From contig JBEKEX010000121.1 of the NCBI GenBank assembly GCA_050013615.1, positions 1-8,068 of the forward strand: a stretch of DNA of 8,068 nucleotides, read 5' to 3'. The DNA comes from JBEKEX01 sp050013615 (lineage in GTDB: Bacteria; Chloroflexota; Anaerolineae; Anaerolineales; Anaerolineaceae). Shown piece after piece: positions 1 to 6,619 of this stretch (its first letter is position 1; each line of letters begins with the position of its first letter). Below the pieces are notes generated by a model. The model was not told where the DNA came from, searched no databases, and saw only the letters and a program-made list of their open reading frames with translations. Position numbers and translations under genes: made by a program.

Positions 1-707
1 GGCGTCATGGGGGTGGAATCTTTCACCCGATGTTTTTCCATTAAGACTAGGTCAAAATACCAGCCCCGGTTCTCCACGCTCTCTGCTTTCTTCATGGCGC
101 GGTCCGATACGCCGGCGAAGGACAGGCCGGGCGGCAATGCAAAGCATTTCTGGGAAGAGGTCAACAAAAAGTCAATTCCCAAGGCGTCCATCTCGATCTT
201 GACGCCGCCCAAGGATGAAACGGCATCCACAAGGATCAGGGTGTCTGGGCTGACTTCGCGCACCACCTCGCACAATTCCTTGACCGGGTTCTCGGCGCCG
301 GTCGAAGTTTCGTTGTGGACGATGGTGACAGCTTCATAGTGTTTTTTCTTCAGGGCATCGCGCAGCATGTCGGGCGTGATCACCTGACCCCAATCCACCT
401 CGATCTTATCGGTCTTCTTCCCGTTGGCGATGGCGACATCGTTCCAGCGTTGCGCAAATGCGCCGTTGACGCAGCTCAATACGCTTTCCTGGACGAAATT
501 GCGGATGCCGGCTTCCTGCATACCGGAACCGGAATGGGTCCCTTGGAACACACGATATTGGGTGAAGAAGATCTTTTGTAGTTTCTCACCAGTGCGGCGG
601 AAGATTTCTTCAAATTCCGTGCTGCGGTGTGGCATCATTGGCTTGGCCTGGGCGGCCAGCACTTCAGGAGCTACATCGACTGGCCCTGGAACGAACATGG
701 GTGACAT
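1..707 (-). CDS. Class V PLP-dependent aminotransferase (serine/alanine-glyoxylate type), C-terminus cut by window edge
   Basis: A cytosolic pyridoxal-phosphate aminotransferase, visible for 235 residues of the roughly 360 usual in this family; the C-terminus lies beyond base 1. The N-terminus has the family opening VPGPVDVAPEVL (residues 6-17), then PHRSTEF (26-32) and the Gly-rich cofactor loop GTHSGSGMQEA (56-66). HNETSTG (131-137) follows, then the PLP-ring aspartate D161 in VDAVSSLGG and the Schiff-base lysine K187 in SSQKCFALPPGL. All key residues are present, so the enzyme should be active. Substrate is not decided by sequence: the family includes alanine/serine-glyoxylate transaminases and phosphoserine-type enzymes of serine synthesis. 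The start at 707 follows AAGGAGGT with a tight 3-base gap. An in-frame ATG at 698 would begin MFVPGPVD and lies 12 bases from the same site, so it is a real alternative. It is the last of three head-to-tail minus-strand genes. Confidence 0.93.
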   Translation of the reverse strand, partial: MSPMFVPGPVDVAPEVLAAQAKPMMPHRSTEFEEIFRRTGEKLQKIFFTQYRVFQGTHSGSGMQEAGIRNFVQESVLSCVNGAFAQRWNDVAIANGKKTDKIEVDWGQVITPDMLRDALKKKHYEAVTIVHNETSTGAENPVKELCEVVREVSPDTLILVDAVSSLGGVKIEMDALGIDFLLTSSQKCFALPPGLSFAGVSDRAMKKAESVENRGWYFDLVLMEKHRVKDSTPMT

Positions 708-710
708 ATT

Positions 711-718
711 ACCTCCTT
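711..718 (-). promoter_or_regulatory. Strong Shine-Dalgarno of the aminotransferase
   Basis: On the minus strand the bases read AAGGAGGT, a full match to the anti-Shine-Dalgarno. It is 3 bases from the ATG at 707 and 12 from the in-frame ATG at 698. Neither spacing is ideal, so it does not by itself settle the start. Confidence 0.8.
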
Positions 719-743
719 AGAAATTTGAATTGCTCAACTCACC

Positions 744-758
744 AACATGCAAAATGTT
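744..758. repeat. Short inverted repeat AACAT-GCAAA-ATGTT
   Basis: Two perfect 5-base arms flank a 5-base loop in the 61-base gap between the small membrane-protein gene and the aminotransferase. It is AT-rich with no T-run after it, so it is a poor terminator. It could be an operator or chance. I see no good -35/-10 pair in this gap. Confidence 0.25.
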
Positions 759-768
759 TACGAAAAGA

Positions 769-987
769 CTAGCGCAATACGAACGACAAGGCTACCAAAA
801 TAACGACAAATGATGTGACGAGAACCCCGATCCTTTTAAGGTCTTTAATCACGTAGGCGTAATCCGGTTTGAATTCGGCGCTGAATGGTGAACTGATGGG
901 CCGCGATGCTGCGATGTTGATCGGCCGTGGGGTGGCGGCATTTTCCGAAGGGGTATATCTGGATTGGTGCTTTTGCTTTTTCGACAT
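769..987 (-). CDS. Small hypothetical membrane protein, 72 residues, one C-terminal membrane helix
   Basis: Not a named family that I can identify. The N-terminal half is hydrophilic, with Lys/Gln/Ser and then Pro/Ala (MSKKQKHQSRYTPSE). A short conserved-looking amphipathic stretch follows, FKPDYAYVIKDLKRIG (about 39-54). The protein ends in one hydrophobic helix, VLVTSFVVILVALSFVL (about 55-71), and a terminal Arg. The expected topology is a cytoplasmic N-terminus with a C-terminal anchor; there is no cleavable signal peptide. I recall similar one-helix proteins with a PDY-YV-KDL-RIG pattern in Anaerolineae, from memory and not from a search. Coding is supported by the AAGGAG site 6 bases before the ATG and by the tight position 55 bases after the sortase. 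Function unknown; a partner of a membrane complex is possible. Confidence 0.8.
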   Translation of the reverse strand: MSKKQKHQSRYTPSENAATPRPINIAASRPISSPFSAEFKPDYAYVIKDLKRIGVLVTSFVVILVALSFVLR

Positions 988-993
988 AAAGCT

Positions 994-999
994 CTCCTT
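994..999 (-). promoter_or_regulatory. Shine-Dalgarno AAGGAG of the small membrane protein
   Basis: The minus strand reads AAGGAG followed by 6 bases and then the ATG at 987. This optimal spacing is the best local evidence that the 72-residue gene is translated. Confidence 0.8.
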
Positions 1000-1022
1000 G
1001 ACGAACTAGAATTCACTGAAGA

Positions 1023-1036
1023 CCGCAGAAGTGCGG
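1023..1036. terminator. Small hairpin after the sortase stop codon
   Basis: CCGCA and TGCGG form a perfect 5-base GC-rich stem with a 4-base loop (GAAG on plus, CTTC on minus), starting 6 bases past the sortase stop. On the minus strand it is followed only by TCTTC, not a T-run, so full termination is unlikely. It may protect the sortase mRNA end or attenuate read-through into the 72-residue gene. The stem is short enough to be chance. Confidence 0.3.
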
Positions 1037-1042
1037 GTGTTT

Positions 1043-1966
1043 CTAAGGTTGTTGCTGCAGGTAGGCGGTGACCACAATGCGTTTGTTATCCACCATATAA
1101 GGATAACAAGAGATCAGCGTGGTGACTGCTTCCTGTGTACTGGCCATCAGGTCGGTGCGGGTCGGATCCACGATCTGCACCTGCTGGACGGTGTAGACGA
1201 ATTCCTGCTGGCTGGTGGCAACGATGATCTCGTCACCGGCTTGCAGCTTGTCCAGATCGCGGAAGATCTCACCGTAAATGTCGTTGTGGGCCGAGAGAAC
1301 CAGGTTGCCGTTTCCACCGGGATTGGTCGAGCTCACGTGCTGCCCAACACCGCGCTTCAAATCTTCCCAGCCATCACCCTGGACGACAGCTGCATCGACG
1401 TTGATCGCCGGAATGCGGATGCGCTGTGCCGATTGCGGGCTGGCGGTGGGGACGGGGATATCCGCTATGGCCTGGACACGTGCTCGCAGGTTTGCGGGGA
1501 TCTCGGCATCGTTCGGACGGGCGCCATCGGGCGAATTGGGCGGCGTGTGGCCGCCTGGCAGTACAACTGCTTCGATCAACGGCGTTGGAGTGAGAGCAGG
1601 GGGCTGCAGAGCGGTAGCTACTTCGTGGTTCAAGGCGTTCAAAAGACTAGCGCCGTTCAGCAGCACGAAGATGAGCCCCAACACGCCGATGATCTCGATG
1701 GCCAAGAGCAACCGGTCAGCCCACACGTGACGCGGATTGGCTGGTGCTGGAACGACCGTCTCTACTGGCGGGGTGTCACTTGAATTGTCAAAGGACTGTG
1801 GGCGGTCCGAAGCGGGCTGCAGGCGACGCTCTGGCTCCAGGTTGACCACGCGCCCGGTACGGCGATAGTTTTCCAGGCGCGCTTGCCGTTCAGAGCGCCG
1901 CTTCTTGATTAAAAGCTGGCGCAGTTCATCTGCAGATAAACTCTCAACGCTGCGCTGGCGGGCCAT
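1043..1966 (-). CDS. Membrane-anchored sortase, class D-like
   Basis: A 307-residue cysteine transpeptidase expected to act on the outer face of the cytoplasmic membrane. It has a charged helical cytoplasmic N-terminus (1-45, SADELRQLLIKKRRSERQAR region) and a Pro-rich stretch to about 78. One membrane helix spans about 84-106. A Pro-rich external linker (about 121-180) leads to the sortase barrel, about 181-304. The catalytic triad is visible: H227 in LSAHND, C287 in TLISCYPY and R296 in NKRIVV. The TLxxCYP pattern is most like class D sortases. No upstream ATG is in frame, so 1966 is the start. There is no convincing Shine-Dalgarno, but a perfect TATAAT sits 17 bases before the ATG. Sortases cut a C-terminal sorting signal (LPxTG-like) and join the protein to an amino acceptor. 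No such substrate is encoded in the window, so the target is unknown. Confidence 0.93.
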   Translation of the reverse strand: MARQRSVESLSADELRQLLIKKRRSERQARLENYRRTGRVVNLEPERRLQPASDRPQSFDNSSDTPPVETVVPAPANPRHVWADRLLLAIEIIGVLGLIFVLLNGASLLNALNHEVATALQPPALTPTPLIEAVVLPGGHTPPNSPDGARPNDAEIPANLRARVQAIADIPVPTASPQSAQRIRIPAINVDAAVVQGDGWEDLKRGVGQHVSSTNPGGNGNLVLSAHNDIYGEIFRDLDKLQAGDEIIVATSQQEFVYTVQQVQIVDPTRTDLMASTQEAVTTLISCYPYMVDNKRIVVTAYLQQQP

Positions 1967-1983
1967 AACGCATTTCCATGGTG

Positions 1984-1989
1984 ATTATA
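1984..1989 (-). promoter_or_regulatory. Candidate -10 box TATAAT of the sortase gene
   Basis: A perfect TATAAT on the minus strand in the 112-base gap downstream of the propeller-protein gene. Transcription would start about 7 bases later, leaving a leader of roughly 11 bases. No good TTGACA-like -35 is found at 16-19 bases, and there is no TGn extension. Confidence 0.5.
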
Positions 1990-2078
1990 ACCGATTTTCC
2001 AATGCCTTTATAAATGTCTGACATCCGGTGATCTTGTTATTAAGGATGATCAATAGGCGGCAAATTGTGCAAAAGGCC

Positions 2079-4451
2079 TCATTGGATGCTGGCATAATAA
2101 AGTTCGTTGCCAAAGGCCAGGAAAACGATCTGGTCGGTATCGACGGCAAACGCGCTGATCGATTTCGAAGGCAGGGAATAACTGCCGTTCAATTTGATGT
2201 AATACAAGTGATAGAGGTTCAGTTGCAGACCGAATTTATAGAGTGCCACGGTTTTCGTATCTAAAAGATAGAGGGCGGTATCTGGCAATTGGGTGAGCAT
2301 CATTTGACCGAAATGGATGTTGTCCATGGTCAACGGTACCGGCTGCCCGCTGGCACGGGTATCATTGTAGACCGCCGGGTCGGGGTCGCATTGTGTTTCC
2401 TTGACGTCCTTCACTGGACTATAAATACAATGGCTCATCTGGCCATCGCTGTGCAAGAGGAAAAGATCGTCCTGGTTAATCGCCAAGTCCACCATGTTTT
2501 CCATATTGGCGGGGACGAAATTGTCGAAGAAGTCGGTTGGCGTGTTGGTGTAGTGATACTCTGTCCCCTGATAACGCCAGACGCGATGAGTGGTCACGTC
2601 CAGCACATAGAGATTTCCTTGGTCGGTATCTATGCTGCGAATGGTGCCCCAACCGATGTCAGGCACAGGCAATGCCATGGCGGTCGGATTTTTGTTGGGT
2701 GCGCAGTACAGCAATGTCCCATTGGAATCGATGCCGACGATGGCAGCACCGCCGCCCGTGGTGCTGGGCAGCATTGGAAAAGAGTTTAACGGTAGGGCGA
2801 CCAGGTCGATCAGCTTGCCGACCTTAATGGCACCGATAGTGCCGGGTTGGCAATTGAACGTGGTGTCGATTTGATAAGTGGATTGAGCTTCGCGTGTCAG
2901 ATGATCAACTGCACCTGTCTCGCCGTCCAGGATATAAAGGTCGTTGTCACGCGGCACGATCTTAACGATCTGAATGTTCTGAGGCAAGCTCCCTTGGATG
3001 GCGGGGACGAAATTCAACCGGCCGACCCCTTGCATGGAGTCCAAAGCTGCCTGGATCTGGTCGTGCAAGGATTGGGAATCAGCAGTGATGCTGTACCCTT
3101 CGGCTTGCTCGATGTAGACCAGGGCGGCTTTCCAATCGGTCTCCTGAGAGCTCTGGTTGGGCTCGGTGATTGCCAGGCTGGCGTAATAGCGGGATGTTTC
3201 CATGGCGGTCTGGTAAGCCTGGGTGCGCCCCACGCGCAGATAGACTGTGGTGGCGATGGCCACCACCACCAACGGCACAGCCACGGCGATGAAGATCAAC
3301 ATGTTAGGTGAAATGTTGGTCGTCTCACTATCGAGACCGGGTAACATGCGGGCCAGGAAGCGACGGATGCCGGTGCCGAACTGTTCACGACTGGTGCGCC
3401 CTGCATTCCACTGGGCCATTCCACGTGCCAGCAGGGCACGCACCTTCATGGTTGGGGCTCCAGGCCGGGCTGTAGGTTTGACGACCGAATGCCTGTTGGC
3501 CGGCTGTGGCCGGACACGGGTTGTAGGTGGTTGCGACAAAGGATTGGAATCGAAGGCCGGCTGCGGCTCGGGGATCGGTTCCGCAATTGTCGCCGGAGGT
3601 TCCTCGGCTGCCGGCTCGATCTCGGGCACAGGTTCCGGTTCGGGAGGCAGCTTTGTTTCGGCTTCAGCAACGGTTTTTTTTATGGCTGTATCGGGGGCCG
3701 GAACGACAGCCGCCGCGGCGTGATTGATCGTCGTCGCGGGCTGGGCTGCCGAAGGAGCAGCTTCCACCAGCTTGCTGCGCAGGATCTGGCCGTTGCCGGG
3801 GACGAAGCGGATGATCTCGGTTTGCAGGTCTGGGCCGACCTGATTCAACAGACGGCGGCGCAACCCGTCCAGGCTGAGCTGCGGGCTGTTAGCCAGGTTG
3901 GCTTCCGTCCAGGATTGGGGCGGGTTGGGGCAGAGCACCAACAATTCACTTGCCTGCACCTCGCACTGAAAGAAATGCAACGGGGCGGATTTGCTGATGC
4001 CAATGCCGCGCTCTGCGCAGGAAGGATCGAAATAGTCGGTTATTTCGTCCCTCCCAAGAAAAATGGCGTGGGTCGGCCCGCTTTGGACAACATAGACCAC
4101 CTCATTGTGCTGGATGACCAGATTGAGTGCTCCCACCACTTGCAGGCCGCCGTGCGAATTCTTCAAATTGTAGTTGAGCAGGACGTGGTTGAGATGTTCG
4201 ACCGCTTCGCGCACACCCGAAGTGACTGGGCCGGAAGAAGCATAGTAGGTGGTGGAAACTTGCTGGAGCAGCTCTTGCGTTTGCAAGGGTGTGAAGGCTG
4301 CCGTCCCACTCAAGCTGAGCAGCAATACCAATTGGTCATTGCTGCGTCCATGGCCGGTACGCTTGGGGGGTGTGCTGGAAAGCACACCGGGAAGTTCAGG
4401 ACTATTCTGGCCGGCAATGCGGTTAAGAGAGAATAAATGCAGATCCATCAT
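2079..4451 (-). CDS. PP2C-like pseudophosphatase with one membrane helix and an extracytoplasmic beta-propeller-like domain
   Basis: 790 residues from the chosen start. Residues about 36-221 follow the PP2C fold order: a strand after RTGHGRSND, helices, then VVYVVQSGPTHAIFL (canonical ..VGDSRAYL) and LLVLCPNPPQSW (canonical ..LCSDGLTD). The catalytic Asp residues are replaced (GD to GP at 125-126, SDG to PNP at 175-177, and no DGMGG), so phosphatase activity is unlikely. A Pro/Glu/Ala-rich linker covers about 236-330. A membrane helix spans about 383-405 (MLIFIAVAVPLVVVAIATTVYL), followed by a short helical stalk with YYASLA and YIEQAEGY. The C-terminal 300 residues show propeller-like repeats such as NDLYILDGETGAV, GNLYVLDVTTHRVWRY and TALYLLDTKTVALYKF. 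A sensor or scaffold spanning the membrane is inferred. Start: the reading frame continues to ATG 4523, but MDLHLFSLNR at 4448/4451 looks like the natural N-terminus. No candidate start has a good Shine-Dalgarno. Confidence 0.82.
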   Translation of the reverse strand: MMDLHLFSLNRIAGQNSPELPGVLSSTPPKRTGHGRSNDQLVLLLSLSGTAAFTPLQTQELLQQVSTTYYASSGPVTSGVREAVEHLNHVLLNYNLKNSHGGLQVVGALNLVIQHNEVVYVVQSGPTHAIFLGRDEITDYFDPSCAERGIGISKSAPLHFFQCEVQASELLVLCPNPPQSWTEANLANSPQLSLDGLRRRLLNQVGPDLQTEIIRFVPGNGQILRSKLVEAAPSAAQPATTINHAAAAVVPAPDTAIKKTVAEAETKLPPEPEPVPEIEPAAEEPPATIAEPIPEPQPAFDSNPLSQPPTTRVRPQPANRHSVVKPTARPGAPTMKVRALLARGMAQWNAGRTSREQFGTGIRRFLARMLPGLDSETTNISPNMLIFIAVAVPLVVVAIATTVYLRVGRTQAYQTAMETSRYYASLAITEPNQSSQETDWKAALVYIEQAEGYSITADSQSLHDQIQAALDSMQGVGRLNFVPAIQGSLPQNIQIVKIVPRDNDLYILDGETGAVDHLTREAQSTYQIDTTFNCQPGTIGAIKVGKLIDLVALPLNSFPMLPSTTGGGAAIVGIDSNGTLLYCAPNKNPTAMALPVPDIGWGTIRSIDTDQGNLYVLDVTTHRVWRYQGTEYHYTNTPTDFFDNFVPANMENMVDLAINQDDLFLLHSDGQMSHCIYSPVKDVKETQCDPDPAVYNDTRASGQPVPLTMDNIHFGQMMLTQLPDTALYLLDTKTVALYKFGLQLNLYHLYYIKLNGSYSLPSKSISAFAVDTDQIVFLAFGNELYYASIQ

Positions 4452-4555
4452 GGGCTTTTTTGTCCGTTTCCACCGAAGCATGCAACACGTTTTGGAAGGC
4501 AACCAACATAACCTACCGTGCAAGGTTCATGCCGGGGATCGGCAAACGCTTGAGT

Positions 4556-4561
4556 ATTTTA
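4556..4561 (-). promoter_or_regulatory. Candidate leftward -10 box TAAAAT
   Basis: On the minus strand the bases read TAAAAT, 3 bases from the rightward TATAAT. Transcription from here would serve the PP2C-like gene, with a leader near 100 bases to ATG 4451 or about 25 to ATG 4523. No clear -35 is seen; AT-rich sequence alone could give this match. Confidence 0.25.
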
Positions 4562-4564
4562 ATC

Positions 4565-4570
4565 TATAAT
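4565..4570 (+). promoter_or_regulatory. Candidate -10 box TATAAT of the GT-C gene
   Basis: A perfect TATAAT with 13 bases between it and the ATG at 4584. A start site about 7 bases downstream leaves a 6-8 base leader with no room for a Shine-Dalgarno, and none is present. No -35 match lies at the right distance; the nearest TTGAGT (4550-4555) is too close. Confidence 0.5.
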
Positions 4571-4583
4571 ATGCTTATCCGCG

Positions 4584-6593
4584 ATGCGCACTTCTAAAGG
4601 TTCATGGCTTGGATTGCTTGTCTTGGGTTGGTGTTTTGGCATCATCCTGTTGTATTACGTTTATCACAAGCCGTTCACACCGGACCTGGCGTTGAGCCTG
4701 GTCACCCTCATCGGTCGGTTGGCCATCGTTGGTGCCATGGTGTCCGTTGCAGGGGGGATCGGCGTCCTGATCTTTTCATCAGATAGTCTAGACCCATTGG
4801 CCCGCGCTGCTGTGCAGGCCGCGCTGGGCCTGGGTGCGATGTCGCTGGGATTCCTCATAATGGGGATGACGGTTGGCATCTATCCGCTTGCCCTGTGGCT
4901 GATCCTGCTGGGGCTACTGGTGGTGCTTTTCAAGCCCATTCGTCGCTGGTGGCAATCAATGACAGACGTGCGGTTGCTGCCTGCAACCGGCTTCCGGTTG
5001 TGGACGGACAGTGATTCCTTCGGACGTGCCCTTTTCCTTCTATTAAGTCTGATCTTGCTGGCTGGGTTGGTTACATCTTTGGGGGCGCCACTCAAATACG
5101 ATGCTTTGATGTACCATCTGACCATGCCGGAAGCTTACTTGCAATCCGGACGGGTGGTTTATCTGCCCTGGATGGTGATGAGCGGCATGCCGCAGGTCAC
5201 AGAGATGCTCTACACCTGGGCCATGGGGTTGGGGGGTGCGCCGGCAGCCACGACGCTGGGTTGGAGTTTTGGCTTGCTGGCATTGCTGGGATTGATGGGT
5301 TATTTACGCCAGCGGCTCGACCTCAAAGCGGCCTGGGCGGGTGCAGTCAGCTTACTGGCGGGGTACACGCTGTCAGTCTCAATGGCCTGGGGCTACGTGG
5401 ATTGGCTGGGGCTGTTCTTCGGCTTCGGCTGCCTGGTGACATTGGATTTGTGGCGGCAGGAAGGGGAAGTCCGCAACCTGGTGCTGGCCGGTGCTTTTGC
5501 CGGCTTGGCCTTCGGCACAAAATATACGGCCGGTGTGTTGCTGGCCGTGAGCGGAGTTGCGTTGTTGTGGCACATTTGGAAGCGCAAGGCTAACCTGATC
5601 GCGTCGGTTTTTGAATTCGGTGTGACCGCGCTTGCTGTTATGGCGCCCTGGCTGCTCAAAAATTGGCTGACGACGAGCAACCCGTTGTATCCGTTCTTTG
5701 TCGCTTCCGGCGCCATGGATGCCCTGCGTATCGCCGTTTACCAGGGATCGCCGGTGTGGGGCAACTGGCAGGACCTTTTGCTGCTGCCGCTGCGTGCTAC
5801 GCTGATCGGGACGGAAAGCGGCGGCGGTTATGGCGTTTCCATGGGGCCTCTGCTGTTGGGGTTGGGCGCCTTGGCCTGGCTCGGCTGGTCCAGACTCGAG
5901 GCCGGGCAAAAAGCTGCACTGGAAAACGCTGCCCTGTTGGGCGTAATCGGGGTGTTGGTGTGGGCGATCGGGAACCAATTCAGTGGATACCTTATCCAGA
6001 CGCGCATGTATTTCGCCCTGTTCCCGGCATTCGTCGTATTGGCCGCTTATGGTTACCATGGAGTGAGCCAGATCGAGATCAAGCCCATCCGGCTCAGGTT
6101 CGTGGTGAACTTTCTACTGGTTTTTGTGCTGGCGTTGAATGTTATCCAGGTGGGAATGGACTTTGTGCAGAGCGGCGCTTTGAATGAGGTATTAGGGGGC
6201 CATACCGAAGAACAATATCTGACCGATAATTTGGGATGGTTCCAACCCACGATGCAGGTTATTAATGCTTTACCACAAGGCAGCAAAGTGCTGATGCTCT
6301 ATGAGCCGCGCGGCTATTACTGCCTCCCGCGCTGCGACCCGGATGAAATTCTGGATCAATGGCAGCACGATTTGGCACTTTATCACACTCCCCAAGCGAT
6401 CATTCAGAACTGGCAGCAGGAGGGATTTACGCACGTGCTCTATTACAAAGCGGGGGGCGATTTCCTACGCACTTCCGACGATCCGCACCACAGCGCTGCC
6501 GAGATCGATTCGCTCGAATCGCTATTGTCCACCCTGCCGACACTGGATGATTTCGGGGGCACCTACCAGTTATATTCGATTGAAAGTCATTAA
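4584..6593 (+). CDS. GT-C-type polytopic membrane glycosyltransferase-like protein
   Basis: 669 residues with about 12-14 hydrophobic segments over residues 7-525 and a soluble C-terminal domain of about 140 residues. The first large outer loop carries KYDALMYHLTMPEAYLQSG (171-189). This resembles the acidic loop motif of GT-C enzymes (ArnT/PMT superfamily), where an Asp or Glu is catalytic; D173 is the best candidate. GTKYTAG (311-317), APWLLKNW (354-361) and SNPLYPFF (365-372) match patterns remembered from bacterial homologues. GT-C enzymes move a sugar from a polyprenyl-phosphate donor to a lipid, glycan or protein outside the membrane; the acceptor here is unknown. The C-terminal domain contains LPQGSKVLMLYEPRGYYCLPRCDPDE (563-588) with two cysteines, C580 and C584. 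The first ATG is taken as start because an ATG at 4571 is out of frame. It lies divergent from the PP2C-like gene and converges on recR with 26 bases between. Confidence 0.82.
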   Translation: MRTSKGSWLGLLVLGWCFGIILLYYVYHKPFTPDLALSLVTLIGRLAIVGAMVSVAGGIGVLIFSSDSLDPLARAAVQAALGLGAMSLGFLIMGMTVGIYPLALWLILLGLLVVLFKPIRRWWQSMTDVRLLPATGFRLWTDSDSFGRALFLLLSLILLAGLVTSLGAPLKYDALMYHLTMPEAYLQSGRVVYLPWMVMSGMPQVTEMLYTWAMGLGGAPAATTLGWSFGLLALLGLMGYLRQRLDLKAAWAGAVSLLAGYTLSVSMAWGYVDWLGLFFGFGCLVTLDLWRQEGEVRNLVLAGAFAGLAFGTKYTAGVLLAVSGVALLWHIWKRKANLIASVFEFGVTALAVMAPWLLKNWLTTSNPLYPFFVASGAMDALRIAVYQGSPVWGNWQDLLLLPLRATLIGTESGGGYGVSMGPLLLGLGALAWLGWSRLEAGQKAALENAALLGVIGVLVWAIGNQFSGYLIQTRMYFALFPAFVVLAAYGYHGVSQIEIKPIRLRFVVNFLLVFVLALNVIQVGMDFVQSGALNEVLGGHTEEQYLTDNLGWFQPTMQVINALPQGSKVLMLYEPRGYYCLPRCDPDEILDQWQHDLALYHTPQAIIQNWQQEGFTHVLYYKAGGDFLRTSDDPHHSAAEIDSLESLLSTLPTLDDFGGTYQLYSIESH

Positions 6594-6619
6594 ACTGAAT
6601 ATTTAATATGCCGAATCGA

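Noticed and set aside
762..1653. 13-base direct repeat AAAAGACTAGCGC at 762-774 and 1641-1653
   Set aside because: About one such match is expected by chance in a window this long. One copy spans a stop codon and the other is inside the sortase frame, with no further similarity around them.
1031..1783. 250-codon plus-strand open frame opposite the sortase
   Set aside because: The opposite strand encodes a full sortase catalytic triad; this frame is its mirror with no membrane or family signal.
1967..2078. Possible terminator (TGATC...GATCA) between the PP2C-like gene and the sortase
   Set aside because: The arms are only five bases, AT-containing and far apart, with no T-run. I see nothing convincing beyond the TATAAT in this gap.
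2682..2762. LPSTTG within the PP2C-like/propeller protein as a possible sortase signal
   Set aside because: The spacing is LPxTTG rather than LPxTG. It lies in the middle of the propeller-like domain, with no following hydrophobic helix and basic tail.
3489..4436. Long 315-codon plus-strand open frame opposite the PP2C-like gene
   Set aside because: It is antisense to a gene with recognisable domains, has no motif of its own, and is Gly/Arg/Cys-rich as expected from a GC-rich complementary frame.
5379..6059. 226-codon minus-strand open frame inside the GT-C gene
   Set aside because: Its translation is Gln/His/Arg-rich with no domain, while the plus frame gives a coherent membrane protein.
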